From: Geobacter sp. DSM 9736
GTDB lineage: Bacteria > Desulfobacterota > Desulfuromonadia > Geobacterales > Geobacteraceae
Direction of reading: 5' to 3'
NCBI RefSeq assembly: GCF_900187405.1
Contig: NZ_LT896716.1
Span: forward strand, 1,054,001 to 1,118,000
Length of the DNA stretch: 64,000 nt
The position numbers and the translations under genes are program-made. This document shows positions 43,562 through 52,652 of the stretch, piece after piece. The notes under the pieces were generated by a model that was not told the DNA's origin, did no database searches, and saw only the letters and a list, made by a program, of their open reading frames with translations. Numbering within the stretch: position 1 is the first letter of the stretch; every line of letters begins with the position of its first letter.

Positions 43562-44809
43562 TTACTTCAATCTGTGAGCATAAAGCGGGAAACGCTTCAT
43601 CAGCTGATTAACCCGCCCTTTGATTTCTGCCAGTTTCGCTTCATTCTCTACGTTGCCGAGAACCTCTGCGATGAAACCTGCGACGTCCTTCATTTCGGGC
43701 TCCTTGAGACCATGTGAGGTGGCAGCAGGAGTACCAATGCGGAACCCGGATGTCACAAACGGAGAGCGGGTTTCGAAGGGGACGGTGTTTTTGTTGACGG
43801 TGATGCCGGCCCTGTCTAGGGCCTCCTCGGCCACCTTGCCGGTTAGTTCCGTTCCGGAAAGATCAACAAGCATGAGGTGATTGTCTGTGCCTCCGGAGAC
43901 AAGCTTGAAGCCGCGCTCCATCAGGCCCTGTGCCAGCGTACGCGCATTTTTAACAATCTGCTCCTGATAGGCCTTGAACTGCGGGGTGAGCGCCTCTTTA
44001 AAGGCTACGGCCTTGGCAGCAATTACATGCATGAGAGGCCCACCCTGGATTCCCGGGAAGATATTGGAATTGAGGGTTTTAGCATACTCTTCCCTGCAGA
44101 GGATCATTCCTCCCCGTGGGCCGCGAAGTGTCTTGTGGGTCGTGGTGGTAACGAACTCGGCATGGGGAACGGGGCTCGGGTGGAGGCCGGCCGCGACCAG
44201 TCCTGCGATGTGAGCCATATCCACCATCACCACGGCGCCAACCTTATCAGCTATGGTGCGAAAAGCAGCGAAGTCAATAATACGGGGGTATGCGCTGGCA
44301 CCAACAACGATCATCTTGGGCTTGTGTTCCTGTGCAAGGCGTTCAACTTCCTCGTAATCGATGGTCTGGACCTCCTTAGAGACCCCATATGGAATAACAT
44401 TGAAGAAGCGCCCGGAAAAATTGACGGGGCTTCCGTGGGTGAGGTGTCCGCCGTGGGAAAGGTTCATGCCCAGGATAGTATCGCCCGGCTTGAGCACCGA
44501 GAAGTAGACGGCCATATTTGCCTGGGAGCCGGAGTGGGGCTGGACGTTGACGTGATCAGCACCAAAAAGCTCCTTTGCCCGTGAAATGGCAAGGTTTTCT
44601 ACCTCATCTACATGATGACAGCCGCCGTAGTAGCGCTTTCCGGGATATCCTTCGGCGTATTTGTTAGTAAGCACCGACCCCTGGGCTTCAAGGACCGCTT
44701 CAGAAACGAAGTTCTCGGAAGCAATCAACTCCAGGTTAAATTCCTGCCGCTCGGTTTCCAGTCTCACAGCGCGTGCTATTTCCGGATCGAACTGTTCGAG
44801 AATCGACAT
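43562..44809 (-). CDS. glyA: Serine hydroxymethyltransferase
   Basis: 415-residue PLP enzyme interconverting serine and glycine with transfer of one-carbon units to tetrahydrofolate. Visible: [20 protein letters not shown] near residue 29, [16 protein letters not shown] near 50, [16 protein letters not shown] near 93, and the PLP lysine in [11 protein letters not shown] near 225. AAGGAGAT precedes the ATG. It is the last gene of the fab-rpiB-glyA run, behind a terminator that should reduce read-through from rpiB. Confidence 0.97.
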   Translation of the reverse strand: MSILEQFDPEIARAVRLETERQEFNLELIASENFVSEAVLEAQGSVLTNKYAEGYPGKRYYGGCHHVDEVENLAISRAKELFGADHVNVQPHSGSQANMAVYFSVLKPGDTILGMNLSHGGHLTHGSPVNFSGRFFNVIPYGVSKEVQTIDYEEVERLAQEHKPKMIVVGASAYPRIIDFAAFRTIADKVGAVVMVDMAHIAGLVAAGLHPSPVPHAEFVTTTTHKTLRGPRGGMILCREEYAKTLNSNIFPGIQGGPLMHVIAAKAVAFKEALTPQFKAYQEQIVKNARTLAQGLMERGFKLVSGGTDNHLMLVDLSGTELTGKVAEEALDRAGITVNKNTVPFETRSPFVTSGFRIGTPAATSHGLKEPEMKDVAGFIAEVLGNVENEAKLAEIKGRVNQLMKRFPLYAHRLK

Positions 44810-44832
44810 AAGTATCTCCTTCGCCTTATTGG

Positions 44833-44861
44833 AAAAAGAAACGGGACCTGTACAGTCCCGT
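44833..44861 (-). terminator. Intrinsic terminator between rpiB and glyA
   Basis: Minus strand: ACGGGAC, 7-nt loop, GTCCCGT, then TTCTTTTT. The 7-bp stem starts 25 nt after the rpiB stop, and glyA begins 24 nt beyond the T run. Confidence 0.75.
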
Positions 44862-44885
44862 CGTGCGTCTTATGCAAAAAAACAA

Positions 44886-45344
44886 TTACCTGCTCTGCGC
44901 AAGCTCCCGCTCCAGAGCCGCGATCTTGTCGAGGCGGCCTTGGTGACGTCCTCCCTCAAAAGAGGCATCGAGCCATGCAGCGACGATCTCACGTGCATCC
45001 TTTTCGGTAAGTACGCGGCCACCAAGGACTAGGATGTTGGCGTTGTTGTGCTCTTTGGCCATTCGTGCCATGAATGGATCGGTTACCAATGCGGCACGAA
45101 CTCCGGGAAACTTATTTGCCACAATGGACATTCCGATCCCGGTTCCGCAGAATAGTATACCTTTTTCAGCAGCACCCTCCGAAACCATCCTAGCAACCCG
45201 TTCCCCAAAGTCGGGGTAATCGACGGAGTCACCGTTATCGGTTCCGCAATCCTCAAAGACAATGCCCCGCGAACCAAGGAAGGCCTTGATCCCTTCCTTG
45301 AGGTCGAGTCCGCCATGATCGCTGCCCACCACCATAATTGCCAT
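44886..45344 (-). CDS. rpiB: Ribose-5-phosphate isomerase B
   Basis: 152 residues; interconverts ribulose-5-phosphate and ribose-5-phosphate. Signature MVVGSDHGGLDLKEGIKAFL at residue 4, DYPDFGERVARMV near 42, the catalytic cysteine C66 in GILFCGTGIGMSIVANKFPG, and EHNNANILVLGGRVL near 95. Starts 3 bp after the fabF stop behind AGGAGATGG, so it belongs to the same transcript. Confidence 0.96.
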   Translation of the reverse strand: MAIMVVGSDHGGLDLKEGIKAFLGSRGIVFEDCGTDNGDSVDYPDFGERVARMVSEGAAEKGILFCGTGIGMSIVANKFPGVRAALVTDPFMARMAKEHNNANILVLGGRVLTEKDAREIVAAWLDASFEGGRHQGRLDKIAALERELAQSR

Positions 45345-45347
45345 CTC

Positions 45348-46580
45348 CTATACCTTCCTGAACAGAAGAGTGGCATTGGTCCCGCCGAACCCGAAGGAGT
45401 TGCTTAATGCGTACTCTATCTTGGCTTCGCGGGCGGTATTTGGAACGTAATCAAGATCGCATTCAGGATCAGGCTCTTCATAATTAATGGTAGGAGGAAC
45501 GATCCCTTTATCCATCGCCATCAGCGTCAGCGCAGCCTCAACCCCTCCGGCGGCACCCAGAAGGTGACCCGTCATCGACTTGGTCGAGGAGACCATCAGC
45601 TTCTTGGCGTGGTCGCCGAACACTGCCTTGATAGCAAGTGTTTCGTTGAGGTCGTTGAAGGGTGTAGACGTGCCGTGCGCATTGATGTAAGTCACCTGCT
45701 CCGGGTTGATGCCGGCACCATTGAGAGCCATCTTGATGCAGCGGGCCGCACCCTCCCCTCCGGGAGCTGGCGCGGTGAGGTGATAGGCATCTCCTGTCAT
45801 CCCATAACCTACGACTTCACCATAGATCTTGGCGCCTCGTTTTTTTGCCGATTCATATTCCTCAAGAACTATTATCCCGGCACCTTCGGCTAGAATGAAG
45901 CCATCGCGGTTCTTTTCAAATGGTCGCGAAGCAGCGGTCGGATCGTCATTGCGGGTAGACAACGCCTTCATGACGGCGAATCCGCCAATTCCGAGCGGCG
46001 TCACCGTCGATTCGGTGCCTCCTGCGATCATCGCGTCTGCGTCGCCGCGCTTGATAATGTGGTAGGCATCGCCGATGGAGTGGGTGCCGGTAGCGCAGGC
46101 GGAAACTGAAGAAACGTTCGGCCCTTTGGCACCGTACTTCATGGATATGTGCCCGGGGGCCAGATTGATGATGAGCATCGGGATAAAGAAGGGAGAAATC
46201 TTCTTGTAGCCACCCTCCTGGAGGGCGGAATGATATTTCTCAATGGTGGTCAATCCGCCGAGTCCGGCCCCTACCAGAACCCCTACCCGCTCAGCGTTCT
46301 CCTCGGTAACCTGGAGGCCCGAATCTTCCATGGCGAAATGCGCGGCAGCCATAGAGTACTGGATGAACAGATCCATCTTCTTTACTTCTTTTTTGTCGAT
46401 GAAATCTTCGGCGATAAAGTCCCTGACCTCACCGGCGATCTTGACAGGCATTTCCGAAGCATCGAAACGGGTTATTGGGCCGATTCCCGACTTTCCCGCA
46501 ATAACGGCATTCCAGTTCTTCTGGTTTCCGGTGCCCAGCGGCGAAACAACGCCGACGCCCGTCACCACAACTCTTCTCAT
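45348..46580 (-). CDS. fabF: Beta-ketoacyl-ACP synthase II
   Basis: 410-residue condensing enzyme elongating fatty acyl-ACP with malonyl-ACP. Catalytic triad Cys-His-His is visible: C162 in [14 protein letters not shown], the first His in [13 protein letters not shown] near 302, the second in [15 protein letters not shown] near 338; [11 protein letters not shown] closes the protein. A GAGGAGACC site precedes the ATG. A hairpin lies between acpP and fabF. Confidence 0.97.
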   Translation of the reverse strand: MRRVVVTGVGVVSPLGTGNQKNWNAVIAGKSGIGPITRFDASEMPVKIAGEVRDFIAEDFIDKKEVKKMDLFIQYSMAAAHFAMEDSGLQVTEENAERVGVLVGAGLGGLTTIEKYHSALQEGGYKKISPFFIPMLIINLAPGHISMKYGAKGPNVSSVSACATGTHSIGDAYHIIKRGDADAMIAGGTESTVTPLGIGGFAVMKALSTRNDDPTAASRPFEKNRDGFILAEGAGIIVLEEYESAKKRGAKIYGEVVGYGMTGDAYHLTAPAPGGEGAARCIKMALNGAGINPEQVTYINAHGTSTPFNDLNETLAIKAVFGDHAKKLMVSSTKSMTGHLLGAAGGVEAALTLMAMDKGIVPPTINYEEPDPECDLDYVPNTAREAKIEYALSNSFGFGGTNATLLFRKV

Positions 46581-46625
46581 AAATCTGGTCTCCTCGAACT
46601 GATCTTCTGGGGGAAAAGTGCAGCG

Positions 46626-46653
46626 ATAAAGAGAGGGGAAGCGGACTTCCCCT
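46626..46653 (-). terminator. Hairpin between acpP and fabF, possible partial terminator
   Basis: Minus strand: AGGGGAAG, TCCG loop, CTTCCCCT (46653-46634), then CTCTTTAT. A perfect 8-bp stem with tetraloop, only 5 nt after the acpP stop. The U tract is weak, so it probably gives partial termination or mRNA protection. Confidence 0.6.
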
Positions 46654-46658
46654 GTTTT

Positions 46659-46895
46659 CTAGGTGTGCTCGGTGATGTAGTCGATTGCATCCTGGACGGA
46701 TGTGATTTTCTCAGCGCTTTCGTCGGAGATCTCGATATCGAACTCCTCTTCAAGGGCCATCACAAGCTCTACGGTGTCGAGAGAATCTGCGCCCAGATCG
46801 TCCATAAAGGATGCTTCATTGGTAACCTGTGCCTCATCAACCCCAAGCTGCTCTGCTACTATCTCTTTGACCCTTTTTTCTATCGACGACGACAT
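46659..46895 (-). CDS. acpP: Acyl carrier protein
   Basis: 78 residues, acidic, four-helix ACP. The phosphopantetheine serine is S38 in [21 protein letters not shown]-terminal [20 protein letters not shown] is typical. TGGAGGTAGAGC precedes the ATG. It has its own promoter candidate and a hairpin after the stop, as expected for a gene needed in excess over its operon partners. Confidence 0.97.
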   Translation of the reverse strand: MSSSIEKRVKEIVAEQLGVDEAQVTNEASFMDDLGADSLDTVELVMALEEEFDIEISDESAEKITSVQDAIDYITEHT

Positions 46896-46952
46896 GCTCT
46901 ACCTCCATTGTTTAATGAACCTGTACAGGTTTCTGGTGTTGACTACCTTGCC

Positions 46953-46980
46953 TTCATAGCATGAAAAGAACGATTTGCAA
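46953..46980 (-). promoter_or_regulatory. Promoter candidate for acpP
   Basis: Minus strand: TTGCAA (46980-46975), 16 nt, TATGAA (46958-46953), 57 nt before the acpP ATG, in the 115-bp gap after fabG. Confidence 0.4.
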
Positions 46981-47010
46981 AAGATATTTTTTCCGGTTTT
47001 AAAGCCCCTG

Positions 47011-47748
47011 CTACATGTACATCCCACCGTTAACGGCAAGTACCTGGCCCGTTATATAGGCCGAGTTTTCCATGGCTAGAAACAATACTGCGTTCGCAAT
47101 GTCGTCGGCAGTCCCAAGACGCTCCAAGGGGATCTGTGCCAGGAGTTCCTGCTTAACCTTCTCAGGAAGAGCATCGGTCATATCGGTGGCTATGAATCCC
47201 GGTGCTACCGCGTTCACTGTAACATTGCGGCGAGCAAGTTCCCGGGCGTTGGAACGGGTGAGCCCCATGAGCCCGGCTTTGCTGGCGCAATAGTTGGCCT
47301 GGCCGATGTTACCCATCTGACCGACAACCGAGGCAATGTTTATGATCCGCCCGTAGCGCTGCTTGGTCATTACTTTCGCAGCAGCACGAGTGCAAAGGAA
47401 GGCACCTTTCAGATTGACGTCTATAACCGCATCCCACTCGTCTTCCTTCATGCGGAGCAGCAGAGCATCCCTCGTAATCCCGGCATTATTCACAAGGATA
47501 TCGACACGGCCGAACGCTGCGACAGCCTCATCCATCATCCGGTCAGCATCGGCGGCGACAGTAACGTTACCCTGTACTCCGACAGCTTCCCCACCGGCGG
47601 CTTTGATCTCGTCGGCCAGCGCTTTTGTTCCTTCCAAATTGACATCAACGGCTACAATCTTTGCTCCCGCAGCCGCCAGAGACAGTGCAATGCTGCGACC
47701 GATTCCCCGGGAAGCCCCGGTAATTACGGCAACTTTTCCTTGTGGCAT
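47011..47748 (-). CDS. fabG: 3-oxoacyl-ACP reductase
   Basis: 245-residue short-chain dehydrogenase using NADPH to reduce beta-ketoacyl-ACP. Cofactor motif VAVITGASRGIGRSIALSLA near residue 6, NNAGITRD near 88, catalytic serine in IINIASVVGQMGN near 138, and the YCASK pair (Tyr and Lys) near 152; the C-terminal YITGQVLAVNGGMYM is family-typical. AGGAGGC precedes the ATG; 21 bp separate it from fabD. Confidence 0.97.
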   Translation of the reverse strand: MPQGKVAVITGASRGIGRSIALSLAAAGAKIVAVDVNLEGTKALADEIKAAGGEAVGVQGNVTVAADADRMMDEAVAAFGRVDILVNNAGITRDALLLRMKEDEWDAVIDVNLKGAFLCTRAAAKVMTKQRYGRIINIASVVGQMGNIGQANYCASKAGLMGLTRSNARELARRNVTVNAVAPGFIATDMTDALPEKVKQELLAQIPLERLGTADDIANAVLFLAMENSAYITGQVLAVNGGMYM

Positions 47749-47769
47749 GAAACAGCCTCCTTGAACTCG

Positions 47770-48693
47770 TTATTGCAGGGATTTCAGCGAAGCTACATCC
47801 TCTACATTGGAGGTAACAGCCTCCTTGGCAATCCGTTTTACCAGCCCCGACAGAACCTTTCCGGGCCCAATTTCGAGGAAGTTCGTTACATCGAGATCCA
47901 CCATCCGCCGCACCGACTCCTCCCAGCGGACCGGGGCGCTTACCTGCCTGACGAGAAGATCCGTAATCATTTTTTCGTCGCTGTTTTCCCGTGCTTCTAC
48001 GTTTGTTACAACGGGAGTCCGCATCGTGGAAATGCTTACCCCCTCCAGAACCGCAGCCAGGCGCTCCCCGGCAGGGACCATAAGACTGCAGTGGAAGGGC
48101 GCGCTTACGGGAAGCAGCATGGCCTTCCGGAAACCTCTTCCCTTGGCTATTTCAATGGCACGATTTACCGCTGTAGAATGCCCGGCTATCACGATCTGGC
48201 CTGGGGAATTGAAGTTCGCAGCAGATACCACTTCCCCCTGTGCCGCTTCAGCACAAATTTCAGCAAGAACGTCAGGCTCCACACCAAGAATAGCCGCCAT
48301 AGCCCCTACGCCTACCGGGACGGCTTCCTGCATAAAAGTGCCACGGGCGCGAACGGTGCGGACTGCATCGGCAAAAGCAAGGGATCCCGAGGCTACCAGC
48401 GCCGAGTATTCGCCGAGGGAGTGGCCAGCAAGAAATTTAGGAGATAGACCCGTTTCGGCTTGAACAACTCGCAATGCGGCAATACTTACAGTCAGTATTG
48501 CCGGCTGTGTATTGGCCGTCAACTTGAGATCCTGCTCCGGTCCTTCGAAACAGAGGCGGGACAGCTTGAAGCTGAGGGCGTCATCGGCCTCGGCAAACAC
48601 ATCCCGTGCAACAGTAAAATTCTCTGCCAGTTCCTTTCCCATGCCGGGAAACTGGGAGCCCTGCCCGGGGAAAATAAATGCATGAGCAGCCAT
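47770..48693 (-). CDS. fabD: Malonyl-CoA:ACP transacylase
   Basis: 307 residues from ATG 48693, preceded by AAAGGATG; a longer in-frame start would overlap fabH further. Transfers malonyl from CoA to ACP. FIFPGQGSQFPGMGKELAEN at residue 6, the nucleophile S92 in FLAGHSLGEYSALVASG, PVSAPFHCSLM with the catalytic His near 200, and a conserved end FLEIGPGKVLSGLVKRI. The ATG lies 26 bp after the fabH stop. Confidence 0.96.
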   Translation of the reverse strand: MAAHAFIFPGQGSQFPGMGKELAENFTVARDVFAEADDALSFKLSRLCFEGPEQDLKLTANTQPAILTVSIAALRVVQAETGLSPKFLAGHSLGEYSALVASGSLAFADAVRTVRARGTFMQEAVPVGVGAMAAILGVEPDVLAEICAEAAQGEVVSAANFNSPGQIVIAGHSTAVNRAIEIAKGRGFRKAMLLPVSAPFHCSLMVPAGERLAAVLEGVSISTMRTPVVTNVEARENSDEKMITDLLVRQVSAPVRWEESVRRMVDLDVTNFLEIGPGKVLSGLVKRIAKEAVTSNVEDVASLKSLQ

Positions 48694-48719
48694 AAGCACA
48701 TCCTTTGCTTGAAAATGAA

Positions 48720-49700
48720 CTACCAGCGAACGATCGTGGAGGCCCATGTAAGTCCTCCTCCGAAGGCTGCAAGGAGAATCAAGTCACCTGTATTGACTCG
48801 TCCGGTGCGATTAGCCTCATCCAGGGCAATAGGGATGGACGCGGACGAAGTGTTTCCGTAGCGTTCGACGTTATTGAATATCTTCTTCTCCGGAACACCG
48901 AGCCGCTTGGCAATCGCATCGATAATCCGCCGGTTCGCCTGATGGGGAATAAAAAGGTCTATGTCGTCGGCAGTGAGATCATGGACTGCTAGAGCTTCGC
49001 AGGCAATCTCGCCCATGGCACGGACGGCATGCTTGAAGACCTCATTACCCTGCATCGATATGAAGGGAAGTCGTTCGCTTATGGCTTTCGGGGAGACGGG
49101 GTTCCTGCTGCCGCATCCGGGCTGATAGAGAAGCTCCCAGAAGGAACCGTCGCTCTTCATATGGCTTGAAAGGATTCCATGCTCCGATTCTGAAGCCTCG
49201 ACAACCACGGCGCCGGCGCCGTCCCCAAAAAGGCAGCAAGTGTTGCGGTCGCTCCAGTCCACAATCCTGGAAAGAACCTCCGCCCCTACAACCAGAATTT
49301 TTCGGGCGGACCCGGTCCGGATATATTTGTCGGCTATTGAGAGACCATAGAGAAAGCCGGAACAGGCGGCGGAAATATCAAGAGCAACGGCATTGGCAGC
49401 TTTAAGATTGCTCTGTACGAGACAAGCAGTGGAAGGAAAAGGGAAGTCAGGCGTTACCGTGGCAACGAGAATCATGTCAAGCTGGTCAGGGGTCAGCCCT
49501 GCTTTGTCGAGCGCATTTCGTGCCGCCATAGAGGCGAAGGTTGAAGTATATTCACCTTCCTGCGCTATATGGCGTTGCCTGATGCCGGTTCTGGTGACAA
49601 TCCACTCGTCACTGGTGTCGACCATCTTTTCGATATCGAAATTGGTTAGTATCTTGTCCGGGAGAGCCGAGCCTGTACCTGTTATCCGTGTGTGGATCAT
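48720..49700 (-). CDS. fabH: Beta-ketoacyl-ACP synthase III
   Basis: 326 residues; starts fatty-acid synthesis by condensing acyl-CoA with malonyl-ACP. Cys-His-Asn triad: C113 in ALDISAACSGFLYGL, His in FIPHQANRRIIDA near 250, Asn in ERYGNTSSASIPIAL near 280. TSDEWIVTRTGIRQRH near 29 is diagnostic. 13 bp separate it from plsX. Confidence 0.97.
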   Translation of the reverse strand: MIHTRITGTGSALPDKILTNFDIEKMVDTSDEWIVTRTGIRQRHIAQEGEYTSTFASMAARNALDKAGLTPDQLDMILVATVTPDFPFPSTACLVQSNLKAANAVALDISAACSGFLYGLSIADKYIRTGSARKILVVGAEVLSRIVDWSDRNTCCLFGDGAGAVVVEASESEHGILSSHMKSDGSFWELLYQPGCGSRNPVSPKAISERLPFISMQGNEVFKHAVRAMGEIACEALAVHDLTADDIDLFIPHQANRRIIDAIAKRLGVPEKKIFNNVERYGNTSSASIPIALDEANRTGRVNTGDLILLAAFGGGLTWASTIVRW

Positions 49701-49713
49701 TACTCCGCCTTCC

Positions 49714-50754
49714 CTACCCTGCCACTACTTCTTGAACAGGCTCGTGCTGCTGCATGGTTACGACGAAATGCTCACGAAGCTTGTCCGCCATCCTGTGCGT
49801 AACGCCTTTCTCGGCGTATTCGTGCGCAAAACGGATGGCATTCTTGATGGCTTTCTCGTTGGACCCGCCATGACAGATCATTCCGACACCGTTGATGCCG
49901 AGAAGCGGAGCTCCGCCATATTCAGCGTAATCCACCTTTTTTTTGAAGTTCTTGAAAGCGGTGCGGGCGAAGAGATATCCAAGAACTGACATGTAGCTCT
50001 TCTTGATCTCTTCCTTAAGCATCGTTACGGCTGCCTCTGCAAGCCCCTCCGAGAGCTTCAGCACGACATTTCCAACAAACCCGTCGCAGACGACCACGTC
50101 AACCTTGCCGTTGAAGATGTCACGCCCCTCAACATAGCCGACGTATTCAAGGGGGGTCTTCTTAAGAAGAAGATGGGTTTCCCGGGTCAGATCATTCCCC
50201 TTGCTTTCCTCCTCACCATTGGAAAGGACACCGATACGCGGGGAGTTCGTGTTCATCGCATAACGACAGTATACCTCCCCCATGATGGCGAACTGGGCAA
50301 GATGAATTGGCTTGCAGTCAACGTTTCCGCCCACATCGAGTACGAGTGTCTTTCCCTTGAGTGTCGGAAAAATCTGTGCTATGGCCGGACGGTCGATTCC
50401 ATCGATCCGCTTGAGAACGAACATCCCCGCGGCCATGGTAGCACCGGAGTTACCCGCGCTTACAACTGCTTCGGCCTCACCCCTTTTAACAAGATCGAAC
50501 GCGACGCGGATTGATGAGTCCTTCTTTTTCCGTATGGCATCGGAAGCTGAATCGTGCATCCCGACCACTTCGCTTGCGTGCTGCAGGGTTATGTCAAGCC
50601 CCTGGCACTGGTGGCGGGTCAGCTCATCGCGTAGCCTATCCGTGTCGCCAACGAGGGTAACGGCGATACCATACTCGCGCGCGGCCGCAACAGCTCCTGC
50701 CACCTCGACGACCGGAGCGTTGTCCCCACCCATTGCATCAACAGCAACTCTCAT
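49714..50754 (-). CDS. plsX: Phosphate acyltransferase PlsX
   Basis: 346 residues; converts acyl-ACP and phosphate to acyl-phosphate, feeding PlsY for membrane lipids. N-terminal [40 protein letters not shown] near residue 100, [15 protein letters not shown] near 142, [20 protein letters not shown] near 225, and [20 protein letters not shown] near 280. Its position between rpmF and fabH is the standard order in many bacteria. Confidence 0.97.
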   Translation of the reverse strand: MRVAVDAMGGDNAPVVEVAGAVAAAREYGIAVTLVGDTDRLRDELTRHQCQGLDITLQHASEVVGMHDSASDAIRKKKDSSIRVAFDLVKRGEAEAVVSAGNSGATMAAGMFVLKRIDGIDRPAIAQIFPTLKGKTLVLDVGGNVDCKPIHLAQFAIMGEVYCRYAMNTNSPRIGVLSNGEEESKGNDLTRETHLLLKKTPLEYVGYVEGRDIFNGKVDVVVCDGFVGNVVLKLSEGLAEAAVTMLKEEIKKSYMSVLGYLFARTAFKNFKKKVDYAEYGGAPLLGINGVGMICHGGSNEKAIKNAIRFAHEYAEKGVTHRMADKLREHFVVTMQQHEPVQEVVAG

Positions 50755-50787
50755 AAACCCTCTGGGCAGTATATGGTCGGACCTGGA

Positions 50788-50970
50788 TTACAGTTCCTCG
50801 GCCTTCAGTACCTCTTTTCCTTTGTAGGTACCGCAGGAGGCGCAGGCACGATGGGGAAGCTTGGGTGCTTTGCACTGGGGGCAGGTTGAAACAGTGGGGG
50901 CGGTGAGGAAATCATGAGCCCTGCGGGAGTTCTTCCGCGCTTTGGATGTTTTTTTCTTAGGTACTGCCAT
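50788..50970 (-). CDS. rpmF: 50S ribosomal protein L32, zinc-ribbon form
   Basis: 60 residues. N-terminal [20 protein letters not shown] is diagnostic for L32. Four cysteines in two CxxC pairs, [10 protein letters not shown] and CASCGTYK, make this the zinc-binding (C+) form. AAGGAGAATC precedes the ATG; it lies 12 bp after yceD. Confidence 0.97.
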   Translation of the reverse strand: MAVPKKKTSKARKNSRRAHDFLTAPTVSTCPQCKAPKLPHRACASCGTYKGKEVLKAEEL

Positions 50971-50982
50971 CTTGATTCTCCT

Positions 50983-51519
50983 TTATTTGTTTACCTTGAA
51001 ACTCTTGAGCACGCTCATCTTGAAGTTAAGGTCCGATCTGTCACAGCCACACTCAACCTTGTTGAGATCGGCACCGCATTTGTTGCATAACCCCTGGCAT
51101 TCTTCATTGCATAGCGGTTTGAGCGGAATTTCCATCATCACCTGTTCCGCTATTTCAGGATTGAGATCGATGACATCTCCTCGATACGTCGCCGAGACCA
51201 GATCGGCCTCCGCGAGCTCAACCTCTTCGTCCTGGGGGACATCGGCTTCACGGGAGTAGAAAACTGTGAAATTGGAAACAACAGGGGCTTCAAAACCCGC
51301 AAGACAGCGGGAGCAATCGAGAAGAACCCGAGTTTCCACCCTCCCGTTCACCCTTATGTGATCAAACTCGCGCGTTACTGTAAGCCATAGCTTCAGCGGT
51401 TCGACAAATCGGCATTCTCCTGCATCTTGGGACGACAAGAGAATCGGATAATCCTCTACCGGTTCTTCGACCGAGAAAACCTTCGGTTTATCCTTTATCT
51501 CTTCAACGTGCACCTTCAT
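50983..51519 (-). CDS. yceD: DUF177/YceD-family protein
   Basis: 178 residues from ATG 51519. YceD proteins precede rpmF in many bacteria and have been linked to 23S rRNA accumulation. The family core is visible: VLLDCSRCLAGFEAPV with a CxxC pair near residue 80, then IPLKPLCNEECQGLCNKCGA with four cysteines near 140 and a following CGCDRSD, together resembling a zinc site. First gene after the strong promoter, heading yceD-rpmF-plsX-fab. The symbol is by family, not by proven orthology. Confidence 0.88.
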   Translation of the reverse strand: MKVHVEEIKDKPKVFSVEEPVEDYPILLSSQDAGECRFVEPLKLWLTVTREFDHIRVNGRVETRVLLDCSRCLAGFEAPVVSNFTVFYSREADVPQDEEVELAEADLVSATYRGDVIDLNPEIAEQVMMEIPLKPLCNEECQGLCNKCGADLNKVECGCDRSDLNFKMSVLKSFKVNK

Positions 51520-51550
51520 GGCATCACCAGTCCCCGCATTAAAGCCCCCA

Positions 51551-51578
51551 AGTATATATAACGAGGGTGCTTTGTCAA
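51551..51578 (-). promoter_or_regulatory. Strong promoter candidate for yceD-rpmF-plsX-fab
   Basis: Minus strand: TTGACA (51578-51573), 16 nt, TATACT (51556-51551); start predicted near 51544, 25 nt before the yceD ATG. One of the strongest matches in the window. The remaining bases to 51686 show nothing else clear. Confidence 0.68.
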
Positions 51579-51686
51579 GGAAAAATCCCGTCATTGCTTG
51601 TGCCGGGAGGAGCAACGGCCTTTAATACCCCATCCGCTGCAGTATTGCAAGAAGAAACGCTGCAACGACCGGCTCGGGCAACCGGT

Positions 51687-52040
51687 TCAGATCAAGATCG
51701 TATCGCCGGGGCGCAGCCGGGGTTTCTGGGGCTCATCGAAAGAAGAGAAGAGAAGAACAAAAAAAAGCACTACAACTGCAGCAAGAACGACCATCGCCGG
51801 AACAATCCGAACATGTTTCTGCTCCTCTCCACCGCGGAAAATTCCCGCAACCGCCACGACGATGCCGACGCAACCAATCGTTCCTCCCCAGAAAAGTCCG
51901 AGATATACGAAACGTGCCTCAATCAACGGGGCAAGCCCTAGCAGAGATGTAACCTCCTCGTGAAAAAAGGTAGCAAGAGTTACAAGAGCAACTCCTCCGG
52001 ATATGAGATTTATACCGCAGCGTATTGTACTACTGCTCAT
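51687..52040 (-). CDS. Small membrane protein of unknown function
   Basis: 117 residues with three hydrophobic segments: INLISGGVALVTLATFF, YLGLFWGGTIGCVGIVVAVA and IVPAMVVLAAVVVLFFVLLF, ending in a short polar tail DEPQKPRLRPGDTILI. No recognised domain. It starts 1 bp after the tsaC-like stop, so it is the last member of the M29 peptidase-tsaC group on the minus strand. AT least the membrane topology is visible; nothing indicates a role. Confidence 0.78.
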   Translation of the reverse strand: MSSSTIRCGINLISGGVALVTLATFFHEEVTSLLGLAPLIEARFVYLGLFWGGTIGCVGIVVAVAGIFRGGEEQKHVRIVPAMVVLAAVVVLFFVLLFSSFDEPQKPRLRPGDTILI

Positions 52041-52041
52041 T

Positions 52042-52650
52042 TCAGCTGCACCAACTCACATCGCCCAGGCCCTTGCGGAGGACCACAGGGCTGTCACCTA
52101 TAAGGCTAACCACCGAACTGACGTCAGGAGGAAGAATGCCGCCATCTACTACAAGATCTAGCTGCTTCCCCATCTCCTGCTCGACTAGAAACGGATCACC
52201 GATCGGTTCTTCACCGGAAAGATTTGCGCTTGTTGTTATGATGGGGTGCCCGAGCGCGCGGGTAATCGCCATACAGATCGGGTTGTCCGGAATGCGGATA
52301 CCAACAGTTTTCTGGCGGGTCACCAGCAGGTCCGGCACTATCGAGGTAGCGTCGAGGACAAAGGTATACGGACCGGGAAGGTGCCGCTTCAATATCCTGA
52401 AGGCGTAGTTGCTCACCTTTGCATATCGGGCAACTTCAGAAAGGTCGGTACAGATGAAGGAAAAAGGTTTTTTCTTCTCGCGCTGCTTCAGCAGATAAAT
52501 CCGGTCGATTCCCTTTTTGTTGAAAATGCTGCAACCAATTCCGTACGTAGTATCCGTGGGATAGGCGATTACTCCCCCCTTCTGGAGTGACTCGACAACC
52601 CTTGCAATGAGGCGCGACTGAGGATTTTCGGCATTTATCTCTATTACCAT
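52042..52650 (-). CDS. L-threonylcarbamoyladenylate synthase (TsaC/Sua5/YrdC family)
   Basis: 202 residues; makes threonylcarbamoyl-AMP from threonine, bicarbonate and ATP for the universal t6A37 tRNA modification. Core: GGVIAYPTDTTYGIGCSIFN near residue 25, the KxR-type LKQREKKKPFSFIC near 54, RHLPGPYTFVLDA near 88, and IITTSANLSGEEPIGDPF near 138. The short form lacks the Sua5 C-terminal domain. Two bases after the M29 peptidase stop, so co-transcribed. Confidence 0.92.
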   Translation of the reverse strand: MVIEINAENPQSRLIARVVESLQKGGVIAYPTDTTYGIGCSIFNKKGIDRIYLLKQREKKKPFSFICTDLSEVARYAKVSNYAFRILKRHLPGPYTFVLDATSIVPDLLVTRQKTVGIRIPDNPICMAITRALGHPIITTSANLSGEEPIGDPFLVEQEMGKQLDLVVDGGILPPDVSSVVSLIGDSPVVLRKGLGDVSWCS

Positions 52651-52652
52651 GG

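Noticed and set aside
44810-44885. Glycine riboswitch upstream of glyA
   Set aside because: Only 76 nt are available and are explained by the terminator; no paired aptamer cores are visible.
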